Assembly (NCBI RefSeq): GCF_001592755.1
Contig: NZ_LUKF01000014.1
Location: forward strand, 248,401 to 312,400
Reading direction: 5' to 3'
From: Bdellovibrio bacteriovorus
Lineage (GTDB): Bacteria; Bdellovibrionota; Bdellovibrionia; Bdellovibrionales; Bdellovibrionaceae
Length of the DNA stretch: 64,000 bases
Shown here: one piece after another, positions 27,878-36,333 of the stretch
Position numbering within the stretch: the stretch's first letter is position 1
Layout: every line of letters starts with the position of its first letter
Notes under the pieces: generated by a model
The model's input: the letters and a program-made list of their open reading frames with translations, nothing else
Databases searched by the model: none
Told to the model about the DNA's origin: nothing
Translations under genes and position numbers: made by a program

Positions 27878-28467
27878 TGGCCATCTTTAGACCTGGTGAA
27901 AGACATCGTTATCATAATATTTTGAGCAAGCGTAAAGGGAAGCGTGATGTGACGGCTTTGCTGTCTTTGACGGCGATGGTGGACATGTTCACGGTTCTCG
28001 TGATCTTTCTATTGCAGAACTACAATGCGACCGGAGAAATTCTTTATATCCCGAAAGAAGTTGTTCTTCCGAAAGCCTCCAGCGTGCGCGAACTGAAACC
28101 TGCGCATGTGGTAACTATCTCCAACAAAGAAATTCTTTTGGATAAAGACACTGTGGCGACTTTTGAAGAAGTCAAAGCGGCAGAAGACTGGAATATCCAA
28201 AGACTGAAAGAGTCCTTGCAGGAAGCTTTGGCGAAATCCAAAGCCGAACAGGACAGCAAGCTGCAAAACAAAATTCGTGACGTTGTTGAAACAACACGTG
28301 GCGAGGTCGAAGAAGATCCTAATGCTTGGAGTAAAGTGACTATCCAAGCTGATAAAGGCGTAGATTTCCTAACTGTTAAGAAAGTCTTATTCACGGTGAC
28401 AGAGGCCGGAGCGGGCGAGATCAATTTCGCAGTGACTAAACAGCCTCAAGAATCGACTTCCAATTAA
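27877..28467 (+). CDS. Second TolR/ExbD-family protein (AglS-like)
   Basis: 196 residues from ATG 27877, which shares a base with the previous stop (taatg). A basic cytoplasmic start is followed by a membrane helix with Asp36 (TAMVDMFTVLVIFLLQNYN). Then comes an ExbD-like periplasmic domain interrupted by a long charged helix (about 100-150, LKESLQEALAKSKAEQ) that is not found in plain TolR. Last gene of the Glt-like cluster; lptC begins 22 bases later. Confidence 0.9.
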   Translation: MAIFRPGERHRYHNILSKRKGKRDVTALLSLTAMVDMFTVLVIFLLQNYNATGEILYIPKEVVLPKASSVRELKPAHVVTISNKEILLDKDTVATFEEVKAAEDWNIQRLKESLQEALAKSKAEQDSKLQNKIRDVVETTRGEVEEDPNAWSKVTIQADKGVDFLTVKKVLFTVTEAGAGEINFAVTKQPQESTSN

Positions 28468-28489
28468 AATTCCGATATGATGCGCAAAT

Positions 28490-29515
28490 ATGGCGAAATT
28501 TAAGAATCTCATATTTGCTGCACTTCTCATCATTCTGTTTGTTGAGATTCTGATTATTTTCCCAAACCGTCTTGAACATGAAGACGAAGCCGAAGTTCGT
28601 AAGCGCGTTGAAGCACAAGAACAGTTGGCCAAACAACGCGACGAAGCTATCAAGCGCGGCGAAAAGCCTCCGGAACAACCCACCAGTCTTATGGAGCAAA
28701 AGATGCAGGGTGTGCATCTTGTTGAAAGTCAGCAAGGCACGCGTGATTGGGAACTTTTCGCGGTCTCTGCCGAAGGCAGTCAAACCGAAGGCACCTGGAA
28801 ACTTCGTCAAGTGCGGGTGCTTTTTTATAACAATGAAAAAGTAGAATTCACCGTGACCGGAGACACCGGAACTATCAACGACAAAACAAAAGATTTGAGC
28901 GTTGAAGGAAACGTGGTGACTCGCTCTGAAAACGGTTACATTTTCAAAACTCCGTCGATCTATTACTCATCTAAAACTCGCCAGATCGACAGTCCCGAAG
29001 ACGTTATAATGCAAGGACCCCAGGATAACTCGGGGGGCGGAATGAATCTGAAGGGGCGCCGTATGAAGGTGCTGGTGGATCAGTCAAAAATGTTGATTCA
29101 GGATCGAGTCAGTGCTGAAAAACCTCTTAAAGACGGAAAAAAGTTTGATATCGTAGCCGACGGTGCAGAGTTCAGTGGAAAACACAACGAAGCAAAGTTT
29201 TTCGGCAAGGTTCGCATGAACTACGACAATATGAAGCTTGAAGGACCCGCGGCCTCGTTTCTTTATGATCGCGCTTCGAACTTTTTAGGGTCCGTGGCTG
29301 TTACAGGTGGCGTGCGCGTCAGTGATGTGGATAAATTTGCGACATCTGAGAGTGTGAACCTAGACCTTTTAGCCGATAAATACACTTTTAAAGGTCGTCC
29401 GAAGGTTATTCAGAACAATGATGAGCTCACGGGAGAGGAAATCATCTTTCTTGAGGGCGGAAAAAAGGTTAAAGTAGAACGAGTACGTGCGCGCGTGGAG
29501 AACAAAGAACAATGA
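28490..29515 (+). CDS. lptC: LPS export protein LptC, long form with LptA-like region
   Basis: 341 residues. An N-terminal membrane anchor ([19 protein letters not shown]) is followed by a charged linker and an OstA/LptC beta-jellyroll ([38 protein letters not shown]). Similar beta repeats continue to the end ([40 protein letters not shown]). Classical LptC has about 190 residues and is followed by lptA; here no separate lptA lies before lptB, and the C-terminal half may supply that bridge. Its stop overlaps lptB (ATGA). Confidence 0.82.
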   Translation: MAKFKNLIFAALLIILFVEILIIFPNRLEHEDEAEVRKRVEAQEQLAKQRDEAIKRGEKPPEQPTSLMEQKMQGVHLVESQQGTRDWELFAVSAEGSQTEGTWKLRQVRVLFYNNEKVEFTVTGDTGTINDKTKDLSVEGNVVTRSENGYIFKTPSIYYSSKTRQIDSPEDVIMQGPQDNSGGGMNLKGRRMKVLVDQSKMLIQDRVSAEKPLKDGKKFDIVADGAEFSGKHNEAKFFGKVRMNYDNMKLEGPAASFLYDRASNFLGSVAVTGGVRVSDVDKFATSESVNLDLLADKYTFKGRPKVIQNNDELTGEEIIFLEGGKKVKVERVRARVENKEQ

Positions 29516-30234
29516 GCATGCTCACCATCAAAGACATTTCTAAATCTTTCAAAAAACGTAAAGTCGTTGATGGCGTTTCTTTTTCCGTGGAATCGGGACA
29601 GGTTGTCGGTCTTTTGGGGCCCAACGGTGCGGGTAAAACGACGTCGTTTTACATGGTAGTGGGATTGGTTCAATCCGACTCGGGCACTATCAATATTGAT
29701 GAAACAAATATTTCGTCTGAACCCATGTATCGCCGCGCTCGTGTGGGTTTGAGTTACCTTGCGCAAGAGCCCAGCATCTTCAGAAAACTGACGGTGGCTG
29801 AAAATATCACGGTGGCCTTAGAGGCCCACGGGTACTCGGGCGCTCAACGTTCAGAAAAATTAGAACAATTAATCGGTGATTTCCACGTCGGTCATATCCG
29901 CGATAGTTATGGTTATGCGCTGTCGGGTGGTGAGCGTCGTCGTGTCGAGATCGCTCGTGCTTTAGCGGGATCACCGAAGTTCCTTTTGCTCGATGAACCC
30001 TTTGCGGGGATCGATCCGATTGCGGTCGCTGACATTCAAAATATCATCCGCGACCTTAAGGCCAAAGGTATAGGAGTTCTTATCACGGATCATAACGTGC
30101 GTGAGACTTTAGGTATTTGCGATTATGCTTATATTCTGAAGGACGGGAAGATTCAGGTTAGCGGAAGTTCTGATGAAATCGCAAATTCTGAGTTGGCTCG
30201 CAAATTCTATCTTGGGGAAAACTTTAAGTTATAA
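29512..30234 (+). CDS. lptB: LPS export ABC transporter ATP-binding protein
   Basis: 240 residues: Walker [12 protein letters not shown]-loop [18 protein letters not shown], signature LSGGERRR and Walker [14 protein letters not shown]. Characteristic of LptB is the SIFRKLTV stretch near the Q-loop. It drives LPS extraction from the inner membrane with LptF and LptG, which are not in this window. Coupled to lptC and followed after 41 bases by rpoN, the same order as in many proteobacteria. Confidence 0.96.
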   Translation: MSMLTIKDISKSFKKRKVVDGVSFSVESGQVVGLLGPNGAGKTTSFYMVVGLVQSDSGTINIDETNISSEPMYRRARVGLSYLAQEPSIFRKLTVAENITVALEAHGYSGAQRSEKLEQLIGDFHVGHIRDSYGYALSGGERRRVEIARALAGSPKFLLLDEPFAGIDPIAVADIQNIIRDLKAKGIGVLITDHNVRETLGICDYAYILKDGKIQVSGSSDEIANSELARKFYLGENFKL

Positions 30235-30275
30235 TTCTATAGACGCGCTCTTGTGCGCACGAAAGGATACTCTTA

Positions 30276-31706
30276 ATGGCTCTCAGACAGACCATGAACC
30301 TGAGCCAGTCTCTGGTGATCACGCCGCAGCTGCAACAGGCGATCAAGCTTTTGCAGATGTCGCGTATGGAATTGGAGTCTGCGGTTCGTTCTGAGCTGGA
30401 AGAAAATCCTATTCTTGAAGAAGCAGAAACCCTCAAGGAAGAAGATCTTCAGCGCACAAAAGAAGCTGCAACTGAAGTGGAGCACTCTGAAGCTCCTGAT
30501 CACAACGTTCAAGATCCCCAGAAGCAAGATGAGTTCGAGTGGGAATCCTACATCGAAGCCAATCAAAAGCCTCCTCAATCAGGAATGGCGGGTTCTGAAG
30601 AGATCATGAATTATGAGAACGTCATCACGGCGTCTCAAACTTTGCATGACCATCTTTACTGGCAAGTGAAAATGAACGGCTTTTCCGAAGAAGAGGAAAG
30701 AGCCGCAGACGCATTGATCGGTGCGATCGATGACGAAGGCTACATCAAAGTTCCCCTTGAGCAAATTGCTGAAGAAGAAAAGCTGGATCTGGGTCTTTTG
30801 GAAGACACACTGACGTTGATTCACGAGTTTGACCCTCCGGGTGTCGGTGCTCGTGACCTTAAAGAATGTCTTTTGATTCAAGCAAAGCACTTGGAAGAAG
30901 ACACTCACGATCTTGTCAGCCTGATCAACAATCATCTGAAAGATCTTGAAAAAAAGAACTACGAAGCCATTGCAAAAGCTTTAAGCCGCGACGTCGAAGA
31001 CGTTATCGAGATGTGTAAAATCATCTATGCGATGGATCCAAAGCCGGGCCGTGCTTTCGTTAGCAGTGACACACACTATGTGACACCCGACGTTTACGTT
31101 TACAAAGTGGGCGACGATTACGTCGTTTCTTTGAACGAAGACGGTTTGCCTCGTTTGAAAATTTCGAATTTCTATAAAAACATGCTCAAAGGTGGAAAAT
31201 CCACCGGCGATAAAACTCAAGACTATATTCAAGACAAATTGCGTTCCGCAGTGTGGTTGATTAAGTCAATCCATCAAAGACAGCGCACGATCTACAAGGT
31301 GGCCGAATCCATCGTGAAGCATCAGCGTGAGTTCTTTGAAAAAGGATCTGAGTATCTAAAACCGATGGTTCTGCGTGATATCGCCAACGACATTGGCATG
31401 CACGAATCGACAGTGAGTCGCGTGACAACCGCGAAGTACGTGCACACACCGCAAGGCATTTACGAGCTTAAATACTTCTTTAACTCCGGGATCAGTTCTT
31501 CAGACGGTGATGCTTTGGCGTCAGAGTCGGTGAAGATTAAGATCAAAGATCTTGTGGCTAAAGAAGATCCTAAGAATCCGCTCTCGGATCAGAAGATTGT
31601 GGATCTTCTGAAGGTGGAGGGGATTCAGATTGCTCGTCGTACGGTTGCTAAATACCGCGATATGCTTAAGATTCTTCCTTCTTCTCAGCGTAAGAAGTAC
31701 TTCTAG
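30276..31706 (+). CDS. rpoN: RNA polymerase sigma-54 factor
   Basis: 476 residues. The N-terminal activator-response region MALRQTMNLSQSLVITPQLQ is typical (Gln/Leu-rich). An acidic region II and core-binding domain follow, then the helix-turn-helix that reads the -12 element (IGMHESTVSRVTTAKY), and the RpoN box ARRTVAKYRDMLKI that reads the -24 element, near the C-terminus. It works with activators such as the FHA-type regulator at 3953. Downstream lies the long inverted repeat at 31727. Confidence 0.97.
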   Translation: MALRQTMNLSQSLVITPQLQQAIKLLQMSRMELESAVRSELEENPILEEAETLKEEDLQRTKEAATEVEHSEAPDHNVQDPQKQDEFEWESYIEANQKPPQSGMAGSEEIMNYENVITASQTLHDHLYWQVKMNGFSEEEERAADALIGAIDDEGYIKVPLEQIAEEEKLDLGLLEDTLTLIHEFDPPGVGARDLKECLLIQAKHLEEDTHDLVSLINNHLKDLEKKNYEAIAKALSRDVEDVIEMCKIIYAMDPKPGRAFVSSDTHYVTPDVYVYKVGDDYVVSLNEDGLPRLKISNFYKNMLKGGKSTGDKTQDYIQDKLRSAVWLIKSIHQRQRTIYKVAESIVKHQREFFEKGSEYLKPMVLRDIANDIGMHESTVSRVTTAKYVHTPQGIYELKYFFNSGISSSDGDALASESVKIKIKDLVAKEDPKNPLSDQKIVDLLKVEGIQIARRTVAKYRDMLKILPSSQRKKYF

Positions 31707-31726
31707 TCTTAGTTCCCGGAGTGCTC

Positions 31727-31878
31727 GTTTGCTTGAAGGGTGGGCTTGGTAAAACCCCATGCTTCGAGCGGCACGCATCCGTGCTCAGTCAGCGCCGCCC
31801 GTTGGGCGGTTCGGGCATCCTGCCCCGCTGAAGGCCGCTCTTCGATGGGGTTTTACCAAGCCCACCCTTCAAGCAAAC
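31727..31878. repeat. 34-bp perfect inverted repeat with branched core
   Basis: The arm 31727-31760 (beginning gtttgcttgaagggtgggct) is exactly repeated in inverse at 31845-31878. Inside, gagcggc (31766-31772) can pair with gccgctc (31834-31840), and tcagcg (31789-31794) with cgctga (31826-31831). Within that lie ccgccc-gtt-gggcgg (31795-31809) and gggca-tcc-tgccc (31813-31825). The result is a cloverleaf-like fold on a 34-bp stem. It begins 20 bases after the rpoN stop. From 31879 to the apt start (32069) I see no gene and no clear promoter. The long frame running through the element upstream of apt lacks a start with a ribosome site and is not coding. Confidence 0.9.
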
Positions 31879-32069
31879 TTTGTGTCTCGGTATCTACTTC
31901 GGTTCTTCTTTTCTGGAATATGAAATTCATCTTTGGTGCTTTATTAAGTCTATCTTTTTCGTGGGCTGGATCTGTTTTGGATTTGTGTTGGCTAAACTTT
32001 ACTCGACAGGGTTCTGTATCTAAGATATGGCTTCGTGGTCGTTTTTCTTTTTCTGCTAGGAGATTTGCA

Positions 32070-32567
32070 GTGGATTTGAAGAATTTGATTCGGGATGTGC
32101 CTAATTTTCCTAAAGAGGGGATTCTTTTTCGGGATATGTCGCCGCTTTTGCAAAATCCGGAGGCGATGGATTTTGTTTCTCGGAATTTGGTGAAGGATGT
32201 GGATCTTTCGCAGATTGATTATTTTGCGGGGATTGAGTCTCGTGGGTTTATTTTGGCGGCGCATATGGCGGCGACTCATAAGAAAGGATTTCTTCCGATT
32301 CGTAAGGCGGGGAAGTTGCCTCCTCCGACTTTGAAACTTTCCTATGCCCTGGAGTATGGTTCGGCAGAGATTGAGCTTCCCTTGGGGAATTCGCGCATTA
32401 TGATTATTGACGATGTTTTGGCGACCGGTGGGACTTTGCAGGCGGCTATTGATCTTAGCAAGCTTGCTGGTTATGACGTGAAAGCGGTGGCGGTTCTGGT
32501 GAACCTGACATTCTTGAATAAGATGAAATTTAATAACAAAGAGGTACATTCCCTTGTTCAATATTAA
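32070..32567 (+). CDS. apt: Adenine phosphoribosyltransferase
   Basis: Salvages adenine to AMP with PRPP. GTG 32070 was chosen for aggag 7 bases upstream and because it gives the normal start (DLKNLIRDVPNFPKEGILFR). The PRPP loop is RIMIIDDVLATGGTLQAAID and the adenine-site signature ESRGFILAAHMA. 165 residues, slightly short at the C-terminus. Its 3' end overlaps the nucleosidase gene by 14 bases, fitting a purine/adenine salvage pair, because the nucleosidase could release adenine. Confidence 0.95.
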   Translation: MDLKNLIRDVPNFPKEGILFRDMSPLLQNPEAMDFVSRNLVKDVDLSQIDYFAGIESRGFILAAHMAATHKKGFLPIRKAGKLPPPTLKLSYALEYGSAEIELPLGNSRIMIIDDVLATGGTLQAAIDLSKLAGYDVKAVAVLVNLTFLNKMKFNNKEVHSLVQY

Positions 32568-33129
32568 AGATGTGGCTTTGGTGATGGCTCTTCCTGGAGA
32601 GTCCCAAGGTTTTTTTGAGAAAGAAAATTTTCAGATTTACTATACGGGCATTGGTAAAGTGAACGCAGCGGCAACGGCTATGGATGTGATCCACAAAACC
32701 AAATGCAAAGTGATGATCAATCTTGGTACAGCCGGCAGCTCTAAATTTAAAACTCATGATTTAGTGGAAGTTTCGGCTTTCGTGCAAAGAGATATGGATA
32801 TTTCTCCTCTGGGATTCAAAGTGGGTGAGACACCTTTTGATCCGCTTCCGGCGGGGATTGAATTGATTCCTTATTTTAATGAACTCTCTAAAGGAGTTTG
32901 TGGAACTGGTGATAGTTTTGAAACAGGTACTCCGAAAGTGGCTTGCGATTTAGTTGATATGGAAGGCTATGCACTGGCAAAAGTGTGTCGCAAAATGGGA
33001 GTTCAACTAATTTCGCTTAAGTACATTACAGACGGCGCCGATCATAATGCCCATAACGATTGGCAAGAAAATCTCGTTCACGGCGCGAGAAAACTTTTAG
33101 AGTACTACAAAAAAATGGTGACGCTTTAG
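32554..33129 (+). CDS. Nucleosidase of the phosphorylase superfamily (MTA/SAH or futalosine type)
   Basis: 191 residues. VALVMALPGES at the N-terminus, IGKVNAAATAMDV, the INLGTAGS loop, VDMEGYALAKVC (the substrate ribose-binding Met-Glu pair) and SLKYITDGADHNA with the catalytic Asp are those of 5'-methylthioadenosine/S-adenosylhomocysteine nucleosidase and related enzymes. It would cleave a nucleoside to free base, giving adenine to Apt. It is shorter than typical MTAN (about 230 residues), so substrate is open. TTG start with an aagagg site 9 bases upstream. Confidence 0.82.
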   Translation: MFNIKDVALVMALPGESQGFFEKENFQIYYTGIGKVNAAATAMDVIHKTKCKVMINLGTAGSSKFKTHDLVEVSAFVQRDMDISPLGFKVGETPFDPLPAGIELIPYFNELSKGVCGTGDSFETGTPKVACDLVDMEGYALAKVCRKMGVQLISLKYITDGADHNAHNDWQENLVHGARKLLEYYKKMVTL

Positions 33130-33141
33130 TCATCGAACCAT

Positions 33142-33176
33142 GGCTGAGGCTCTGTTGATCAGGGCTTCAGCCTTTC
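33142..33176 (+). terminator. Terminator-like hairpin after the nucleosidase gene
   Basis: A 12-bp stem (33142-33153 with 33161-33172, two G-U pairs) and 7-base loop begin 13 bases after the stop. The T tail is weak (tttcc). Confidence 0.5.
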
Positions 33177-33226
33177 CAAAAAAATCTCTGCTGAAAATTT
33201 TAAAAAAATGAAGTCAGTGTCTCGAG

Positions 33227-33775
33227 ATGAGACATGAATTTACTCATCTTTGGTCCTGGATTTCCGATAAGTTCTTCATGGAAAAGCAGCGTTCTTCATT
33301 CGTGCAGTGGGGAGTTTTATCCGTCACGGCCGTCATCGGATTAGGTTTAGGATTTGCGAAAAATCCCTTTAAAAATCGTACGCCTTCACAAAACCCTCAG
33401 GAAGTGGCGCAGTTTTATTCAAAAGCGCACCAGTATTTTGAGGCGGGAAATTTCGAAGGGGCTTTAGAAGTTTCAGAAAAAATCAAACATCCTGTTCCTC
33501 CACGATATGCGGATATCGAACAGTTGCAGCGCAAGGCGCGAGCGCAGCTCAATGAATACCAAAAGAAATTGAAGGAAGGAAAATTAAATCCCACCCACGT
33601 GGATCGTCTTCCCGCGGCGCTGCGAGATTCTTATTTCGATGCCCGCATCGAGGCGGGGCAGGGTCGTTGTCGTGCGGCTTACGATAATATGGCCCCAGTG
33701 AGTAAATATTTAAAAAATAGAGAAGACCTCGAAATTTTTAAGCGCTGTCAATTAACCCAAAATAAATCCAAGTGA
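33227..33775 (+). CDS. Membrane-anchored helical protein, unknown function
   Basis: 182 residues with one membrane helix near residues 27-43 (QWGVLSVTAVIGLGLGF) and a periplasmic or cytoplasmic helical part with a TPR-like unit (AQFYSKAHQYFEAGNFEGAL). Two Cys residues lie close to the end (GRCRAAYDNM and FKRCQLT). ATG 33227 has only a poor ribosome site; ATG 33278 is possible but would leave nine residues before the helix. Lies between the nucleosidase and hpf. Not recognised. Confidence 0.7.
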   Translation: MRHEFTHLWSWISDKFFMEKQRSSFVQWGVLSVTAVIGLGLGFAKNPFKNRTPSQNPQEVAQFYSKAHQYFEAGNFEGALEVSEKIKHPVPPRYADIEQLQRKARAQLNEYQKKLKEGKLNPTHVDRLPAALRDSYFDARIEAGQGRCRAAYDNMAPVSKYLKNREDLEIFKRCQLTQNKSK

Positions 33776-33860
33776 GTCTCAAAATAAGGCTCATCTTTAG
33801 TCGGGTCTGGCCGATAAAGAGTTAAGGGCTGAATCAGCAGCCAATAAGGAGAAGAAAACA

Positions 33861-34211
33861 ATGAAACTCAACTACACATTTAAGCACCTAGATCACTCCG
33901 ACGCTCTTGTGACCTATACAGAGGAACGCATGGAGGAAATCGGGCGCTTTTTGCTTAGAGAAGGCTACGGCAATGTCTATTTCTCTAAAACAAAAAATGA
34001 ATTCTGTGTTGAAGTTTCCATAAATACCCGGGAAAAATACTTTAAAGCCAGCGCCTTCGGCTCTGATGTTTATGGTGCCGTCGACGGTGTTGCGGAAAAA
34101 CTTGAAAAACAATTCCTGAAAACAAGCAAGCAGTACAAAAATCATAAAAAGCCGGAGCTTTCAAAAGAGGGTCGTTTGGATCAAGCGATTCGCTTCAAAA
34201 AAGCAGCTTGA
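33861..34211 (+). CDS. hpf: Ribosome hibernation promoting factor, short form
   Basis: 116 residues. MKLNYTFKHLDHSDALVTYT followed by the beta-alpha-beta-beta-beta-alpha pattern of HPF/YfiA (EKYFKASAFGSDVYGAVDGV, AEKLEKQFLKTSKQYKNHKK). It binds the 30S decoding region and inactivates ribosomes in non-growing cells; useful for the attack phase of a predator. aaggag precedes ATG. In many proteobacteria hpf follows rpoN; here they are separated by the inverted repeat, apt and two other genes. A strong terminator follows. Confidence 0.93.
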   Translation: MKLNYTFKHLDHSDALVTYTEERMEEIGRFLLREGYGNVYFSKTKNEFCVEVSINTREKYFKASAFGSDVYGAVDGVAEKLEKQFLKTSKQYKNHKKPELSKEGRLDQAIRFKKAA

Positions 34212-34249
34212 TCTTTCTTGGTTAATAAACGAGATTTTATGGAACAACG

Positions 34250-34280
34250 ACAGGGTGGTTTTAAACCGCCCTGTTTTTTT
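34250..34280 (+). terminator. Rho-independent terminator after hpf
   Basis: acagggtggtt pairs with aaccgccctgt (one G-U) and is followed by seven T. Ends the hpf transcript. Confidence 0.9.
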
Positions 34281-34303
34281 ATCCGGCACGTTTTTGGAAT
34301 AAT

Positions 34304-34915
34304 ATGAACACACCTGATTCTCATCACTATTGGGAGAGTATTCTTTTTTCTGCGACCACGGTCACGGACGATAAAATGACTCTCCTTTATAAATACCGCC
34401 TCTTACTTTTGATCACCCTGATCACGGGCTTGTTGATGTGGACGTATTCGTTCATTTCGATTTTCTTCGTTCAAGGTAAAACTTTGGGTATGATCGGCGT
34501 GACGTGTTCCACGATCCATTTACTTTCTCCGGTGGTATATAGACTGACCAAATCGATGACGGTCGCGGCCTACAACATGGTGATCGCCGGCATGATCTTC
34601 CAATTTTCCTTTTCGTTTTATACCGGCGGATTTTATTCTCCGACTCTTATTTGGTTTGCGATTCTTCCGCTGATCGTGGGTCTTCTGACCAATAAAATTC
34701 ATGCGGCCGTTTGGACCCTGATCTGCGCGGCGGCCTACGTAACCATGTTTTTCCTTGAAGAGGCGGGCTGGGTGCCAGAGTCTTCTCTTTCAGAGCTAGG
34801 GCGTACGTTAGCTCAGTTCATGATTGGTTTGGGTCTCATTGGTTTGGTCGGCGGTTTCACCTTATTCTTCTTAGAGCTGAGCTATTTTTATTACCACAAA
34901 CCCAAGGGTTCTTGA
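34304..34915 (+). CDS. Orphan multi-pass membrane module resembling sensor-kinase input domain
   Basis: 203 residues with about six hydrophobic segments (YRLLLLITLITGLLMWTYSF, MTVAAYNMVIAGMIFQFSFS, and a last pair to residue 195), YTGGFYSPTLIWF between TM4 and TM5. This G-G-x-x-S-P loop is common in the membrane half of hybrid histidine kinases, but the chain stops at HKPKGS just after the last helix, with no kinase, HAMP or GGDEF part. It may be a stand-alone sensor or a truncated gene. Its stop lies within the -35 element proposed for metK. Confidence 0.7.
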   Translation: MNTPDSHHYWESILFSATTVTDDKMTLLYKYRLLLLITLITGLLMWTYSFISIFFVQGKTLGMIGVTCSTIHLLSPVVYRLTKSMTVAAYNMVIAGMIFQFSFSFYTGGFYSPTLIWFAILPLIVGLLTNKIHAAVWTLICAAAYVTMFFLEEAGWVPESSLSELGRTLAQFMIGLGLIGLVGGFTLFFLELSYFYYHKPKGS

Positions 34916-34940
34916 CCCCTTTTGAGTCGTTTGGTAGGTT
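34912..34940 (+). promoter_or_regulatory. Candidate sigma-70 promoter of metK
   Basis: TTGACC (34912-34917), 17-base spacer, TAGGTT (34935-34940). The -10 is weak. A start near 34947 would place the three leader hairpins at the very 5' end of the transcript. Confidence 0.45.
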
Positions 34941-34946
34941 GGCCGT

Positions 34947-35046
34947 TCGCTAAATGCGAAGGGCATTTAGGATGGTTTGAGGTTATACTTTTCAAGGCCT
35001 CAAGCCGAGCTCATTAACACCTTTCTCTAATGAGGAAACGAAAGCA
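34947..35046 (+). promoter_or_regulatory. Structured 5' leader of metK, candidate riboswitch
   Basis: Three consecutive hairpins fill the leader. H1: ctaaatgc/gcatttag (34950-34970, 8 bp, loop gaagg). H2: ggtttgagg/cctcaagcc (34974-35006, 9 bp with one G-U, 15-base loop). H3: ctcatta/taatgag (35010-35034, 7 bp). The gagg ribosome site of metK (35032-35035) is mostly inside the 3' arm of H3, so H3 can hide it. The H1 loop (aagg) could kiss the H3 loop (cctt). It does not match the SAM-I, SAM-II or SMK consensus as I know them. Confidence 0.6.
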
Positions 35047-36210
35047 GTGAAAAACTACCTTTTTACGAGCGAATCCGTATCTGAGGGGCATCCCGACAAA
35101 ATGGCAGACCAAATTTCCGATGGCATCTTGGATGCGATCTTGGCTCAAGATCCCAAGGGCCGTGTTGCCTGCGAAACTTTGCTAACAACGGGTTTGGTTG
35201 TTGTTGGTGGCGAAATCACAACATCAGCGAAAGTGAACTTCTCTGAAGTCGCTCGTGACGTTGTAAAACGCATTGGTTATGACCATTCTGACAAAGGTTT
35301 CGACTATAAAACTTGCGGCGTGATGATCGCCGTGGGTCAGCAATCTCCCGATATCGCTGTCGGCGTGAAAGAGACTTTGTCTGACGATCAAGGTGCGGGC
35401 GACCAAGGCTTGATGTTCGGTTATGCCGTGAATGAAACTCCGGAATTGATGCCTCTTTCTATCGCAATGTCTCACAAACTTGTGAAAGACCTTGCGCAAC
35501 TTCGTAAAGACGGTCGTGTGGACTGGTTGCGCCCGGATGCAAAATCCCAAGTGACTGTGCAATACGAAAACGGCATTGCAAAACGCATTGATGCTGTTGT
35601 TATTTCCACTCAACACTCTGACAGCGTTTCTAACGCCACAATCAAAGAATTTATCACTGAAGAGTTGATCAAAAAATCCATCCCAGGAAACTGGATTGAT
35701 GCGAAAACAAAATTCTTCATCAATCCAACCGGCCGTTTCGTAACGGGTGGCCCTATGGGTGATGCGGGTCTAACAGGTCGTAAGATCATCGTTGATACTT
35801 ACGGCGGCCATGGTGCCCACGGTGGTGGAGCGTTCTCTGGTAAAGATCCTTCGAAGGTAGACCGTTCTGCGGCTTACGCATCACGTCATATTGCTAAAAA
35901 CATCGTGGGTGCGGGCTTGGCTGACAGATGTTTGGTTCAAGTGGCGTACGCAATCGGCGTGGCAGAACCTGTGAGCATTACTGTGAACGATTACGGAACA
36001 AGCAAAGTTGGACCGGAAGTGCTTGAAAAAGCCGTTCGTCAGGTTTTCGATCTTCGCCCGGCAAGAATTACGAAAGAATTGGATCTATTACGTCCAATCT
36101 ACAGTAAAACAGCAGCTTACGGCCATTTTGGTCGTAATGAAGAAGGTTTCACTTGGGAAAAACTCAACAAAGTGGACCAATTGAAAGACGCTGTTAGCAC
36201 GCTAAAGTAA
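35047..36210 (+). CDS. metK: S-adenosylmethionine synthetase
   Basis: 387 residues; makes SAM from methionine and ATP. The N-terminal [20 protein letters not shown] holds the ATP-site His and metal Asp. [12 protein letters not shown] and [20 protein letters not shown] are family signatures. GTG start, with the gagg site 11 bases away, is unusually distant and sits in a hairpin, suggesting translational control by the leader. A terminator follows the gene. Confidence 0.97.
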   Translation: MKNYLFTSESVSEGHPDKMADQISDGILDAILAQDPKGRVACETLLTTGLVVVGGEITTSAKVNFSEVARDVVKRIGYDHSDKGFDYKTCGVMIAVGQQSPDIAVGVKETLSDDQGAGDQGLMFGYAVNETPELMPLSIAMSHKLVKDLAQLRKDGRVDWLRPDAKSQVTVQYENGIAKRIDAVVISTQHSDSVSNATIKEFITEELIKKSIPGNWIDAKTKFFINPTGRFVTGGPMGDAGLTGRKIIVDTYGGHGAHGGGAFSGKDPSKVDRSAAYASRHIAKNIVGAGLADRCLVQVAYAIGVAEPVSITVNDYGTSKVGPEVLEKAVRQVFDLRPARITKELDLLRPIYSKTAAYGHFGRNEEGFTWEKLNKVDQLKDAVSTLK

Positions 36211-36266
36211 GCCCTAGCGAAATCCCGGCAAAATAAAGCGGGAAGCGGAAAAAAAGCTTAATCATT

Positions 36267-36300
36267 GCGCCGAGTTGTCTCTAGCAACTCGGCGCTTCTT
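36267..36300 (+). terminator. Rho-independent terminator after metK
   Basis: gcgccgagttg (36267-36277) and caactcggcgc (36285-36295) form a perfect 11-bp stem followed by ttctttt. TATAAT at 36304-36309, directly after it, may be the -10 of lepA, but no matching -35 was recognised. Confidence 0.85.
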
Positions 36301-36333
36301 TTATATAATGGGCGCACGAAAAAAAGAGGCTCA

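Noticed and set aside
31740..32069. In-frame upstream extension of apt through the inverted repeat
   Set aside because: The translated part has low similarity to any protein start, contains the palindromic element, and the good aggag site points to GTG 32070.
33810..33817. GCCGATAA, a perfect sigma-28 type -10 upstream of hpf
   Set aside because: No TAAA-type -35 at the needed distance of about 15 bases; probably chance.
36265..36333. 23-codon extension of lepA
   Set aside because: It coincides with the metK terminator hairpin; ATG 36334 has an aagagg site and the normal LepA N-terminus.
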